A DNA stretch of 64,000 bases. It comes from Spirosoma sordidisoli (GTDB taxonomy: Bacteria; Bacteroidota; Bacteroidia; Cytophagales; Spirosomataceae). The notes beneath the pieces were generated by a model. It worked only from the letters and a program-made list of their open reading frames with translations, ran no database searches and was not told where the DNA came from. Below, in pieces: positions 15,814 to 24,869 of this stretch (positions are counted from its first letter, which is position 1; each line of letters begins with the position of its first letter). Both the position numbers and the translations under genes were made by a program. Where the stretch lies: positions 558,001 to 622,000 of the forward strand of contig NZ_SBLB01000004.1 in assembly GCF_004138325.1 (NCBI RefSeq), in the 5' to 3' direction.

Positions 15814-18800
15814 ATGCTATCATCGTTTTCTGTAAAAAACTGGCAGTTTATGCTGGTGCTGTTCCTGGGCGTAGCTGCGCTTGGGGTGAACTCACTGCTC
15901 AACATGCCCCGGGGCGAAGACCCTGAATTTGTAGCCCCCCAGTTTTCGGTGGTCGTTGTCTATCCCGGTACCGATGCACTCGACATGGAGGAACTGGTGG
16001 TCGATCCGGCCGAGAAGCGTTTCAACGAACTCGACAATATCAAACACGTCGTTACCAACGTCGACGATGGGGTGGCGGCTTTCCGGATCGAGTACGAATA
16101 CGAACAGAACCCTGACGAAAAATACCAGGAGATCGTACGGGAGGTGAATGCCCTGCGCAGCGAACTGCCCGCCGACATATTCAGCATCAAAATTCTAAAG
16201 TTTTCCCCGTCCGATGTCAACATAGTGCAGGTAGCCCTTCAGTCAGAAGTAGCTTCCGACAAAGAGCTGGGCCAGTACGCCGAAAACCTGCGCGAACAGC
16301 TCGAAAAGGTGAAAAGCCTCAAAAACGTAAGCGACTGGGGCTATCCTAAAGGCGTGGTGCGGGTATCGCTCAATATCGAGAAGATGGCTCAGGAAGGGAT
16401 ACCGACCAACCGGGTCGTGGGCGCCCTCCAGGCCGAAAACGCCAATGTGCCCGGCGGCAGCGTACAGGTCGGAACCCGTAAGTTCAACGTGAAAACGGCC
16501 GGCAAATACGAGTCGCTCGACCAGATCCGCAACACCATCGTATCGACCAACGGGCAGAAAATCGTCTACCTGCGCGACATCGCCGACGTGTCGGAAAACC
16601 TCGACGACGAAACCCACATCACCCGGCTCGACGGGCACCGCGCCGTACTGGTAACGGCCAGCCAGAAAATTGGGGAGAACATCCAGAAAGTAGGGGAACA
16701 GATCAACCCGATCATCGACAACTTCGCCCGGTCGCTACCACCCCATATCAAACTCACCAAGAACTTCGACCAGGCCGCCAGCGTGAACAAACGGCTTGGC
16801 CACTTCGTACAGGATTTTGTCATCGCTATTCTGCTGGTGTCGCTGACGCTGCTGCCGCTGGGGTTTCGGGCTGCCGTGGTGGTCATGATCTCGATACCGC
16901 TGTCGCTGGCCATTGGGCTGACACTGCTCAACGCGCTGGGGTTTAGCATCAATCAGCTAAGCATCGTAGGCCTGATCGTGGCCCTGGGCATTCTGGTCGA
17001 CGATAGCATCGTTGTGGTCGAGAACATCGAGCGGTACCTGCGCGAAGGCTATTCGCGAAAAGAGGCCGCCATCCGGGCCACGAGCCAGATCACCCTGGCC
17101 GTCATTGGCTGTACCACGACGCTGATCCTGGCCTTTTTACCGCTGCTGTTCCTGCCCGAAGGCTCGGGCGATTTTATCCGGTCGCTGCCGATGGCCGTTG
17201 TCATGACCGTGCTAGCCTCGCTGATCGTGTCGCTGACCATTGTGCCGTTCCTGAGCAGCCGCATCCTGAAAGAATCGCACAACCCGAACGGCAACATTTT
17301 TCTGCGGGCCCTCAAACGGCTCATCAGTGGCTCCTACAGCCGGCTGCTGCACGCGGCCCTGCGCAAACCAGTGGTTACGCTGCTGGTGGCGCTGGCTATT
17401 TTCGGGCTGGCGCTGTCGCAGGCCGGCCGGGCGGGGTTTGCCCTGTTTCCAGCTTCTGAAAAACCGCAGTTTCTGATCAATATCGAAACCCCCGAAGGCA
17501 GCAGCCTGAGCGAAACCAACCGCGTGGCCCGATATGTTGAAAGCCAGCTGAAAAACGAACCCGCCATCCGCCATTTTACTACCAACGTGGGCAAGGGAAA
17601 CCCGCGCATCTACTACAACATCATTCAACGGAACGAGTCGGCTAACTTTTCGCAGTTTTTTGTGCAGCTGACCGACGTCGAACCGGCCGAAAAACGCGCC
17701 ATCATCGATACCTACCGCGAGCGGTTTGCCCACTACCCCAACGCCCGTATTGAAGTCAAAGACTTCGAGCAGGGCCCGGCCCAGGAGGCTCCGGTAGCGA
17801 TCCGCATCTTCGGCGAGAATCTTGACACCCTCCGGTCGGTAGCGGCCCGGGTCGAGACCGTACTCAAGCAGACGCCCGGTACCATTTACGTGAACAACCC
17901 GCTGGCTAACCGCAAAACGGACATGCGCATCAACGTCAACAAGGAGAAAGCCGGGTTGCTGGGTCTATCCATTGCCGACATCAACCGCACCATCCGGCTG
18001 GCCGTGGCGGGGCTGAACGCAGGTACGTTTAAAGCACCCAACTCCGACGATGAATATACGATTACCGTTACCCTTCCCAAAGGCCGCATTACCGACCCTA
18101 CGGTACTCAACAATCTGTACGTGAACACGCTGACGGGCGCGGCTGTACCACTGCGGCAGGTAGCCGACCTTCAGTTCGAGACGGGCACCAGCCAGATTCG
18201 GCACTACGACAAAGACCGCTTCGTAACGGTGACGGGTTTTGTCAAGACAGGGTATCTGGTCGACAATGTGTATACCGATGTGTTGCAGAAGCTGGATGCG
18301 ATGAAGTTTCCGGCCGGGTTCCGGTACGTAGCTGCGGGCGAGCTGGAGAGCCGCGAGCAGTCGTTTGGCGGGCTGGGCACCATTATTCTGGTTACGGTTT
18401 TCGGCTTCCTGGCCGTGTTGATTCTGGAGTTCGGCACCCTGAAAAGCACGCTTATTGTTCTGTCGGTCATTCCGCTGGGCATCATCGGGGCCATTGCGGC
18501 TCTGCTGCTGACGGGCAATCCGTTCTCGTTCGTAGCCATCATCGGTCTGATTGCGCTGATCGGTATCGAGGTCAAAAACTCGATTTTGCTGGTCGATTTC
18601 ACGAATCACCTGCGCGAAGAAGGTATGCCGCTGGTAGAGGCCATCGAACACGCGGGCGAAGTTCGGTTTGTGCCCATCGTGCTTACCTCACTGACGGCCA
18701 TCGGCGGGTTGATGCCCCTGGCGCTGGAAGGCAACCCGCTCTACAGCCCACTGGCCTGGGTACTTATCGGCGGTCTGATTTCCAGCACACTGCTGTCCCG

Positions 18801-18885
18801 AATCGTTACCCCCGTCCTCTACAAACTGCTGCCGCCCCGAGTCGACGTCAAAATAACCCGGGAAGAAGAGCTAGCGGTGGCGTAG
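15814..18885 (+). CDS. RND-family inner-membrane efflux pump (AcrB/MexB-type HAE)
   Basis: 1023 aa, the usual length. First membrane helix at about 10-28, then a porter domain with PGTDALDMEELVVDPAEKRF, a cluster of membrane helices at about 335-480 and a second porter half from about 550. The TM4 motif GILVDDSIVVVENIERYL has the paired Asp that carry protons. A helix cluster at about 865-1005 contains GIEVKNSILLVDFTNHLREEG, the TM10 region with its conserved Lys. It exports small amphiphilic compounds using the proton gradient with the adaptor and TolC-like channel upstream. The N-terminus lacks a few residues seen in Proteobacterial pumps, as is usual in this subfamily. Last gene of the operon; the palindromic repeat array begins right after. 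Confidence 0.95.
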   Translation: MLSSFSVKNWQFMLVLFLGVAALGVNSLLNMPRGEDPEFVAPQFSVVVVYPGTDALDMEELVVDPAEKRFNELDNIKHVVTNVDDGVAAFRIEYEYEQNPDEKYQEIVREVNALRSELPADIFSIKILKFSPSDVNIVQVALQSEVASDKELGQYAENLREQLEKVKSLKNVSDWGYPKGVVRVSLNIEKMAQEGIPTNRVVGALQAENANVPGGSVQVGTRKFNVKTAGKYESLDQIRNTIVSTNGQKIVYLRDIADVSENLDDETHITRLDGHRAVLVTASQKIGENIQKVGEQINPIIDNFARSLPPHIKLTKNFDQAASVNKRLGHFVQDFVIAILLVSLTLLPLGFRAAVVVMISIPLSLAIGLTLLNALGFSINQLSIVGLIVALGILVDDSIVVVENIERYLREGYSRKEAAIRATSQITLAVIGCTTTLILAFLPLLFLPEGSGDFIRSLPMAVVMTVLASLIVSLTIVPFLSSRILKESHNPNGNIFLRALKRLISGSYSRLLHAALRKPVVTLLVALAIFGLALSQAGRAGFALFPASEKPQFLINIETPEGSSLSETNRVARYVESQLKNEPAIRHFTTNVGKGNPRIYYNIIQRNESANFSQFFVQLTDVEPAEKRAIIDTYRERFAHYPNARIEVKDFEQGPAQEAPVAIRIFGENLDTLRSVAARVETVLKQTPGTIYVNNPLANRKTDMRINVNKEKAGLLGLSIADINRTIRLAVAGLNAGTFKAPNSDDEYTITVTLPKGRITDPTVLNNLYVNTLTGAAVPLRQVADLQFETGTSQIRHYDKDRFVTVTGFVKTGYLVDNVYTDVLQKLDAMKFPAGFRYVAAGELESREQSFGGLGTIILVTVFGFLAVLILEFGTLKSTLIVLSVIPLGIIGAIAALLLTGNPFSFVAIIGLIALIGIEVKNSILLVDFTNHLREEGMPLVEAIEHAGEVRFVPIVLTSLTAIGGLMPLALEGNPLYSPLAWVLIGGLISSTLLSRIVTPVLYKLLPPRVDVKITREEELAVA

Positions 18886-18895
18886 TGACGCCTTC

Positions 18896-19275
18896 ACCGT
18901 GGTCCGTGTCCGCACGGACCACTTATGCGCCAGCAACAACCCGTCCGGATAGGGGTTCGACTACGCGTCCCGGACTACGCGTCTCGGTGTGGATACGGAC
19001 CATGGTGAGGCAGCAAAAACCATCCGGACAGGAGACGCAAAGGGTTGCGTCTCTACGCATCCAGGTCCGTATCCCCCCCCACCGTGGTCCGTGTCCTCAC
19101 GGACCACCCGTGCGGCAGCGAAAACCATCCGGACAGGAGACGCAAAGGGTTGCGTCTCTACGCATCCAGGTCCGTATCCCCCCACCGTGGTCCGTGTCCT
19201 CACGGACCACCCGTGCGACAGCAAAAACCATGCGGACAGGGATCCGTGTCCGCATGGACCACGGTGAGGGTGAAG
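18896..19275. repeat. Palindromic repeat array 1 (105-bp units)
   Basis: Fills most of the 496-bp gap between the RND pump and the sigma-factor gene. The hairpin GTGGTCCGTG-TCCK-CACGGACCAC occurs exactly at 18899-18922, 19084-19107 and 19187-19210, and a related copy is near 19243-19263. A unit starting GGACAGGAGACGCAAAGGG repeats at 19026 and 19131 (105 bp) with a partial third at 19234. Inside each full unit is another hairpin, GAGACGCAA/TTGCGTCTC. Each unit also has a CAGCRAAAACCATCCGGACA-like segment. Frames read through it are repeat artefacts, not genes. Confidence 0.85.
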
Positions 19276-19381
19276 TCCTCATGCCCCCGCCCAGGTGGTT
19301 TTTTTTCGGGCGTATACACTTTTTTTAGATTAAGTTGTTCTATAGATAAAATGCCTGGTTGATTTATTTGATTACTGTTTC

Positions 19382-19975
19382 ATGTCTGTTCTCTCCAGTT
19401 CCTTTCCGGACGAAGACCATATCTTGTGGCAACGATTTCGGGAGGGAGATACCGTAGCGCTCGGCCTGCTGGCCAAAAAATACTATCGGACGTTAGCCAG
19501 CTACGCCACGCGGTTTACCAAGGATCAGACGCTTATCGAGGATGCCATTCAGGATATATTTCTGAAACTCTGGGAGCACCGGAATCAGCTGAGTGATACG
19601 TTCTTCGTTAAGTTCTACCTGCTCAAGACCCTCCGCCACCACCTCATCAAACTACACCGCAAGCAGGGCTACCCCAGCGAAACCCTGCACGACTGGCTCG
19701 ACATTGGCGAAGAGGCCAACGCCGAAAATCAGATCATCAGCGAAGAAAATCGCGCGTTCGACCAGAAACAGCTGAAATACCGGGTAGCCGACCTGTCGAA
19801 ACGCCAGCAGGAAGCGCTGTACCTGCGGTATTACGAGAATCTGACCTACGAACAGATCGGACAGACCATGGGCATCCACGCCCAGTCGGTCGCCAACCTC
19901 CTTCAGAACTCCATCAAGCGCCTGCGCGATCACTGGACCTACGGCCTGCTGTTGCTGTACACGCTGTTCGTGTAA
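19382..19975 (+). CDS. ECF-type RNA polymerase sigma factor
   Basis: 197 aa. Region 2: ILWQRFREGDTVALGLLAKK, YYRTLASYATRFTKD and IEDAIQDIFLKLWEHR. Region 4: LSKRQQEALYLRYYENLTYE followed by QIGQTMGIHAQSVANLLQNS. Region 1.1 and 3 are absent, as in ECF factors. The FecR-type anti-sigma gene and a SusC with an STN signalling domain follow on the same strand, the standard Bacteroidota trans-envelope arrangement in which substrate binding at the outer membrane releases the sigma factor to transcribe the uptake genes. A short hydrophobic tail (YGLLLLYTLFV) closes the protein. Confidence 0.94.
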   Translation: MSVLSSSFPDEDHILWQRFREGDTVALGLLAKKYYRTLASYATRFTKDQTLIEDAIQDIFLKLWEHRNQLSDTFFVKFYLLKTLRHHLIKLHRKQGYPSETLHDWLDIGEEANAENQIISEENRAFDQKQLKYRVADLSKRQQEALYLRYYENLTYEQIGQTMGIHAQSVANLLQNSIKRLRDHWTYGLLLLYTLFV

Positions 19976-20090
19976 GCTACGGGACTGCACCGCTCCGCGG
20001 AAATCACCAAAAAAAATTCGTGGAAAATTGAGTATACCGGTCCCAAACGGGGATAATCCATTGTACAGAGGCATATAACTGCCTTTTTCA

Positions 20091-21209
20091 ATGAAAGATT
20101 ATCAATTCTTCGAGTTCGACGATTTCCTGGAAGATGTTGCCTTTCGCCGGTGGGTGTTTCACCCATTACCGCAGGACGAAGGCTTCTGGCAATCCTGGCT
20201 AGCCGGGCATCCCGACAAGCAGGCCGTTGTTCAGCAGGCGCGGCAGCAGCTCCTCGCCATCAAAGGTGAGTTTCAGCAACTGACCGACGATCATATCGAT
20301 CAGAAAGTAGCCCAGCTCGTTCAGCAGGCACAGGCGCAGGACAGCAATCGGGTCCGGCCGATGCCCACCAGTCAGTGGCGCTACTCGGGCTGGTACTACC
20401 TGGCGGCATCGGTTGCTTTGCTGGTCGGTCTGTTCTGGCTGTACCAGACCCGCCTGAACGACCTCCCTACTGCTACGGCGTCGACCTATACGCAGCTGGT
20501 CAGGAGCGCCACCCGACCCCTGCAGGAAACGAGCAACACTACCCCCCGGCCCAGGCGGCTAACCCTGCCCGACGGCAGTCAGGTTGTGCTGTATCAGAAT
20601 ACCCGAATCAGCTACCCGCGTCAGTTTACGACCGCCAAACGCGAGGTGTACCTCACCGGCGAGGCTTTCTTCGACGTTCAGAAAGACCCCAGGCGCCCTT
20701 TCCTGGTCTATGCCAACGAGATGGTCACCAAAGTACTCGGCACCAGCTTTTTCGTGAAGGCCTACGAGCAGGACAAGAACGTACTGGTAACGGTACGGAC
20801 GGGTAAAGTGTCGGTCTTTACGCAGTCCGATGGCCAGGCAGCTACCCAGAAGGCCAGCCGCGAACTCGGTGGTATGATCCTGACACCGAACCAGCAGGCC
20901 ACCCTGATCCGAGACGATAGCCGATTGCTGCGCTCGCTGGTGGCCGAACCGGTACGCGTCGACAATCAGCCCGTAACGACGGCGTTTACCTTCCGACAAA
21001 CACCCATTGCCGAGGTATTCGCTGCGCTGGAGCGGGCTTACGGTGTCGATATCGTATTCGACGAAGCCCTGATGGCCACCTGTACCCTGACCGCCCGGCT
21101 CGATGATGAATCGCTGTACAAAAAGCTGGACTGGATCTGCGCCGGTACCGAGTCCAGCTACGAAGTAGTTGACGGGCAGATCATCATCACCAGCCAGGGC
21201 TGCAACTAG
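20091..21209 (+). CDS. FecR-family anti-sigma factor
   Basis: 372 aa. The N-terminal cytoplasmic part (about 1-95, with FDDFLEDVAFRRWVFHP) should hold the sigma factor. One membrane helix follows at about 102-120 (YYLAASVALLVGLFWLY). The periplasmic FecR domain (about 150-270) has PRRLTLPDGSQVVLYQNTRI, REVYLTGEAFFDVQKDPRRP and VTKVLGTSFFVKAYEQD. The C-terminal DUF4974/STN-like domain (about 300-370) ends in SYEVVDGQIIITSQGCN. It relays the signal from the SusC STN domain to the sigma factor encoded 115 bp upstream. Confidence 0.93.
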   Translation: MKDYQFFEFDDFLEDVAFRRWVFHPLPQDEGFWQSWLAGHPDKQAVVQQARQQLLAIKGEFQQLTDDHIDQKVAQLVQQAQAQDSNRVRPMPTSQWRYSGWYYLAASVALLVGLFWLYQTRLNDLPTATASTYTQLVRSATRPLQETSNTTPRPRRLTLPDGSQVVLYQNTRISYPRQFTTAKREVYLTGEAFFDVQKDPRRPFLVYANEMVTKVLGTSFFVKAYEQDKNVLVTVRTGKVSVFTQSDGQAATQKASRELGGMILTPNQQATLIRDDSRLLRSLVAEPVRVDNQPVTTAFTFRQTPIAEVFAALERAYGVDIVFDEALMATCTLTARLDDESLYKKLDWICAGTESSYEVVDGQIIITSQGCN

Positions 21210-21213
21210 TGCC

Positions 21214-21240
21214 TGACCGGCCGTATACAGCCGCCGGTCA
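21214..21240 (+). repeat. Hairpin after fecR
   Basis: TGACCGGC (21214-21221) pairs with GCCGGTCA (21233-21240), immediately after the fecR stop. There is no T-run; it probably marks the end of the sigma/anti-sigma transcript. Confidence 0.45.
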
Positions 21241-21315
21241 AACCGAAATGTGAACCAATAACCAAAACCGCCAGCCGATATGCACTAAACGCCCTCAACG
21301 CATTACCCACAAAAA

Positions 21316-21343
21316 GGCCGCCGGTGCGCCAACACCGACGGCC
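21316..21343 (+). repeat. Hairpin in the susC leader
   Basis: GGCCGCCGGTG (21316-21326) pairs with CACCGACGGCC (21333-21343) with one mismatch, 100 bp before the susC start. It could be a terminator remnant or a leader structure controlling susC expression. Confidence 0.4.
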
Positions 21344-21442
21344 GGAACCAGTCCGTACGATGTCGCCAAACATCGGCCTCAGCAGAGGCTACCGGATCTT
21401 TTTTGCCAATTCCCGAAGAATTAACAATCAGTGTCAAAAATT

Positions 21443-24400
21443 ATGAAAAACAAACGACAATTGCGTGAGCAGGTCTTTACAATCATGCAAATCAGTCTGC
21501 TACAGCTCGTTCTGATCGTTGCGTTTGCGGGTGTTTCGCTCGCCCACGACAGCCGGGGCCAGGAGCTGCTCGACCGACGGATCAACCTGGTATGCACCAA
21601 TCAAACCGTTGATAACGTACTGGAACAACTGGAAAAATCGGCTAAAGTCCGGTTCCTCTATAGCTCAGAACTAATCCGGGCCGACCGCCGGGTAAGCCTG
21701 TCGTTGCGCGACCAGCCCCTGGCCATTGTACTCGACCGGCTGCTGACCCCGCTTCAGCTCACCTATGAGGTATCGAGTCAGCAAATCATTCTGAAACGCG
21801 CGGCCGCCCCTACCCCGTCGGCACGCCCAAACGCCGACCGGGCCGCCCTGCCCGTGACCGGCAAAGTAACCAGTGATGCAGGCGAAGAGCTGCCCGGGGT
21901 AAGTGTAGTAATCAAAGGCACCTCAACCGGCACCGTCACCGACGTAAACGGCAATTTCAGCCTCAACGTACCCGACAACAGTGCCGTGCTGGTATTCAGC
22001 TTCGTAGGTTTTCAGAGCAAAGAGGTGCCCGTTAACGGCCAGACCAACTTCACCGTTACGCTCGCCACCGATGTGCAGTCGCTGTCAGAAGTGGTAGTGG
22101 TTGGCTACGGCACCCAGCGTCGGCAGGAGCTGACCACGGCCGTAACCTCGGTAAACAGCAAATCGATCGAGCGCCAGCCCGTGGCGGGTTTCGATCAGGC
22201 CTTGCAGGGGCAGGCGCCCGGTATTCAGGTCACGTCGCCAACGGGCGCGCCGGGAGCCGGCATCAACGTCCGGATTCGGGGCAACAACTCCGTCAGCCTG
22301 ACCAACTCCCCACTATACGTCATCGACGGCGTACCGGTACTACCTACCTACGATCGCGAACTGGGCGTTGGCAACCAGCGCCCCAACCCCCTCAACACGC
22401 TCAACCCCAGCGACATCGAATCAATCGACGTACTGAAAGATGGAGCTGCTGCGGCTATTTATGGCCTGCGGGCCTCGAACGGGGTGGTTGTCATCACGAC
22501 CAAGCGCGGTAAAACCGGCAAGGCACAGGTAAACTTCAGTACCTATTACGGCATTCAGCAGCTGCGCAAGAAGCTGCCCCTGCTGAACGGCCGTCAGTTT
22601 GCCGACTACTACAACGACGCGCAGGTGGCGGCCGGTCAGGCGCCTTCTTTTGGCAACCCCGACTCGCTCACGACCAACACCGACTGGCAGGATGCCGTAT
22701 ACCGGCAGGCTGCCATCCGCAACTACCAGATCAGCCTGAGTGGCGGCACCGACAAAACGAAGTATTACGTATCGGGCGGCTATTTCAAGCAGGATGGTAT
22801 CGCGCTTAACTCGGGGTTCGACCGCTACAACTTCAAGCTAAACCTCGATCAGCAGATGAGCACCCGCTTCCGGCTGGGTACCAGTCTTAACCTGAGCCGC
22901 ACCAACACCAACGGCAGCGTACGGAGCGAGCTGGGAGCCGGGAACTCGGGTACGGTACTGGGCGCGCTGGCGCAGATTCCGACCATCCCGATCCGCAACG
23001 CCGACGGCACCTACAGCATCAACCCGTTCCAGCAGTTCGACAACCCGGTAGGAAACCTGCTCGAAACCCGCAACAACGCGCTGATCTACCAGGTCATCGG
23101 TAACGCCTATGGCGAGTTCGACGTGCTGAAAAACCTGACCTTCAAAAGCTCGCTGGGTATCGACTTCCGGTCGCAGATCGAGAACGAGTTCGTGTCGCGC
23201 AACTACCCGGGTACGCAGAACGCCAGCCCCGCTACCCGCGGCAGCGCCCGCACCGGCACCAACCAGCAGGTGATCTGGCTGTGGGAAAACACGCTGACCT
23301 ACGACCCCAACCTGGGCGATAAACACAACCTGACCCTGCTGGGTGGCCAGTCGGTTCAGGCGTCGGACCGGTTCACCTCGGGCGCGTCGGTAACGGGTTT
23401 CCCGTCTAATGCCGTGCCGTACCTCTCGGCCGGTACGCAGTTTACCCGGCCGTCGAGCTACCAGGACCAGTGGGGCCTGTTCAGCCTGTTTGCGCGGGCC
23501 ATTTACAACTACGATGAGCGCTACCTCGCCACACTGAGCCTGCGCGCCGACGGATCGAGCCGGTTTGCGCCGGGTAACCGCTTCGGCTACTTCCCGGCCC
23601 TCTCGCTGGGCTGGCGCGTATCGCGGGAGCCGTTCTTCCCGCAGAACAGTGCCCTCAATGACCTGAAAGTCCGTGCCAGCTTCGGGGCCAACGGCAACCA
23701 GGAAATCGGCGCTTACGACCGGTTCAGCACCTACGGCTCGGGCTATAACTATGCCGGCGCTTCGGGCATCTCGGGCGGTATCGCCCCCGACCGGATCGGG
23801 AACAACCTCCTGAGCTGGGAAACAACCTACCAGTACAACGCCGGGGTCGACGCCGGTTTCTTCAAAGACCGGCTGACGGTTACGCTCGATGCCTACCTGA
23901 AACAAACCCGCAACCTGCTGACCAGCGTGCCGCTGCCGTTCAACGCCGGCGCCCTCAACCCGCAAACAGTGCAGAACATCGGCACCGTTGAGAACCGGGG
24001 CTTCGAGATCGGCATCAACAGCACCAACATCCAGAGCGAGGGCGATGGCTTTACCTGGTCGAGCAACCTCAACTTCTCGCTGAACCGCAACAAAGTCATC
24101 GACATCGGTACGCTGCGCAACGAACAGGGACAGGAAGTAGACCGTACCATCATCGGCGACTATACCATCACCCAGAAAGGCGCACCGCTGGGCGCATTCT
24201 TCGGCTACGTGACGCAGGGCATCTTCCAGTCGACGCAGGAGATTGCCGAGGCCGCTACCCAGCCGGGTCAGCCACAGCCGGGCGACATCCGGTTTGCGGA
24301 CCTGAACGGCGACGGCCGCATCGATGCCAACGACCGCACCATCATTGGCAACCCGAACCCCGACTTCATTGCTGGCTTTACCAACAACCTGTCGTACAAA

Positions 24401-24859
24401 GGGTTCGAGCTGAGCGTTTTCTTCCAGGGTAGTTTCGGCAACGACATCTACAACCAGAACCGGGTAACGATCGAAGGTATGTCGGACCCGCTCAACCAGA
24501 CCACGGCGGTGCTGAACCGGTGGACGCCGACCAACACCAATACCACCATTCCGCGGGCGGTTCGCTACGATCCGAACCAGAACAACCGGTTCTCGACCCG
24601 CTTTGTGGAAGACGGCACCTACGCCCGGCTTAAAAACCTGACGCTGGCCTACAACCTGCCCGGCAAATTCCTGCAACGCGCCAAAATTGGCGGGGTTCGG
24701 GTGTACCTGACCGGCCAGAACTTACTCACGTTTACGAACTACAGTGGCTATGATCCTGAGGTGAGCGCCGACCCGTTCTCGTCGGTTGGCTTCGGGCGCG
24801 ACTTCGGCGTTTATCCGCAGGCACGCACCTACACGGCTGGTCTCAATGTCACTTTCTAA
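21443..24859 (+). CDS. SusC/RagA-family TonB-linked outer-membrane transporter with STN domain
   Basis: 1138 aa. ATG at 21443 is used rather than a GTG four codons earlier. After the signal peptide comes an STN domain (about 45-115: VDNVLEQLEKSAKVRFLYSS, SLSLRDQPLAIVLDRLL), the part that touches FecR. Next is a carboxypeptidase-regulatory-like domain (about 135-210: GKVTSDAGEELPGVSVVIKG, TDVNGNFSLNVP). The plug begins at SEVVVVGYGTQRRQELTTAV and contains IRGNNSVSLTNSPLYVIDG and IESIDVLKDGAAAAIYG. A 22-strand barrel ends in YTAGLNVTF, with the terminal Phe of outer-membrane barrels. It imports a glycan bound by the SusD partner encoded 10 bp downstream. Confidence 0.96.
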   Translation: MKNKRQLREQVFTIMQISLLQLVLIVAFAGVSLAHDSRGQELLDRRINLVCTNQTVDNVLEQLEKSAKVRFLYSSELIRADRRVSLSLRDQPLAIVLDRLLTPLQLTYEVSSQQIILKRAAAPTPSARPNADRAALPVTGKVTSDAGEELPGVSVVIKGTSTGTVTDVNGNFSLNVPDNSAVLVFSFVGFQSKEVPVNGQTNFTVTLATDVQSLSEVVVVGYGTQRRQELTTAVTSVNSKSIERQPVAGFDQALQGQAPGIQVTSPTGAPGAGINVRIRGNNSVSLTNSPLYVIDGVPVLPTYDRELGVGNQRPNPLNTLNPSDIESIDVLKDGAAAAIYGLRASNGVVVITTKRGKTGKAQVNFSTYYGIQQLRKKLPLLNGRQFADYYNDAQVAAGQAPSFGNPDSLTTNTDWQDAVYRQAAIRNYQISLSGGTDKTKYYVSGGYFKQDGIALNSGFDRYNFKLNLDQQMSTRFRLGTSLNLSRTNTNGSVRSELGAGNSGTVLGALAQIPTIPIRNADGTYSINPFQQFDNPVGNLLETRNNALIYQVIGNAYGEFDVLKNLTFKSSLGIDFRSQIENEFVSRNYPGTQNASPATRGSARTGTNQQVIWLWENTLTYDPNLGDKHNLTLLGGQSVQASDRFTSGASVTGFPSNAVPYLSAGTQFTRPSSYQDQWGLFSLFARAIYNYDERYLATLSLRADGSSRFAPGNRFGYFPALSLGWRVSREPFFPQNSALNDLKVRASFGANGNQEIGAYDRFSTYGSGYNYAGASGISGGIAPDRIGNNLLSWETTYQYNAGVDAGFFKDRLTVTLDAYLKQTRNLLTSVPLPFNAGALNPQTVQNIGTVENRGFEIGINSTNIQSEGDGFTWSSNLNFSLNRNKVIDIGTLRNEQGQEVDRTIIGDYTITQKGAPLGAFFGYVTQGIFQSTQEIAEAATQPGQPQPGDIRFADLNGDGRIDANDRTIIGNPNPDFIAGFTNNLSYKGFELSVFFQGSFGNDIYNQNRVTIEGMSDPLNQTTAVLNRWTPTNTNTTIPRAVRYDPNQNNRFSTRFVEDGTYARLKNLTLAYNLPGKFLQRAKIGGVRVYLTGQNLLTFTNYSGYDPEVSADPFSSVGFGRDFGVYPQARTYTAGLNVTF

Positions 24860-24869
24860 TCGAAGCTTC

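Noticed and set aside
22838..24676. 612-codon minus-strand frame opposite susC
   Set aside because: Low-complexity Val/Arg/Gly-rich translation with no family motif, complementary to an unambiguous TonB-dependent barrel; it is a mirror of codon bias in a GC-rich gene.
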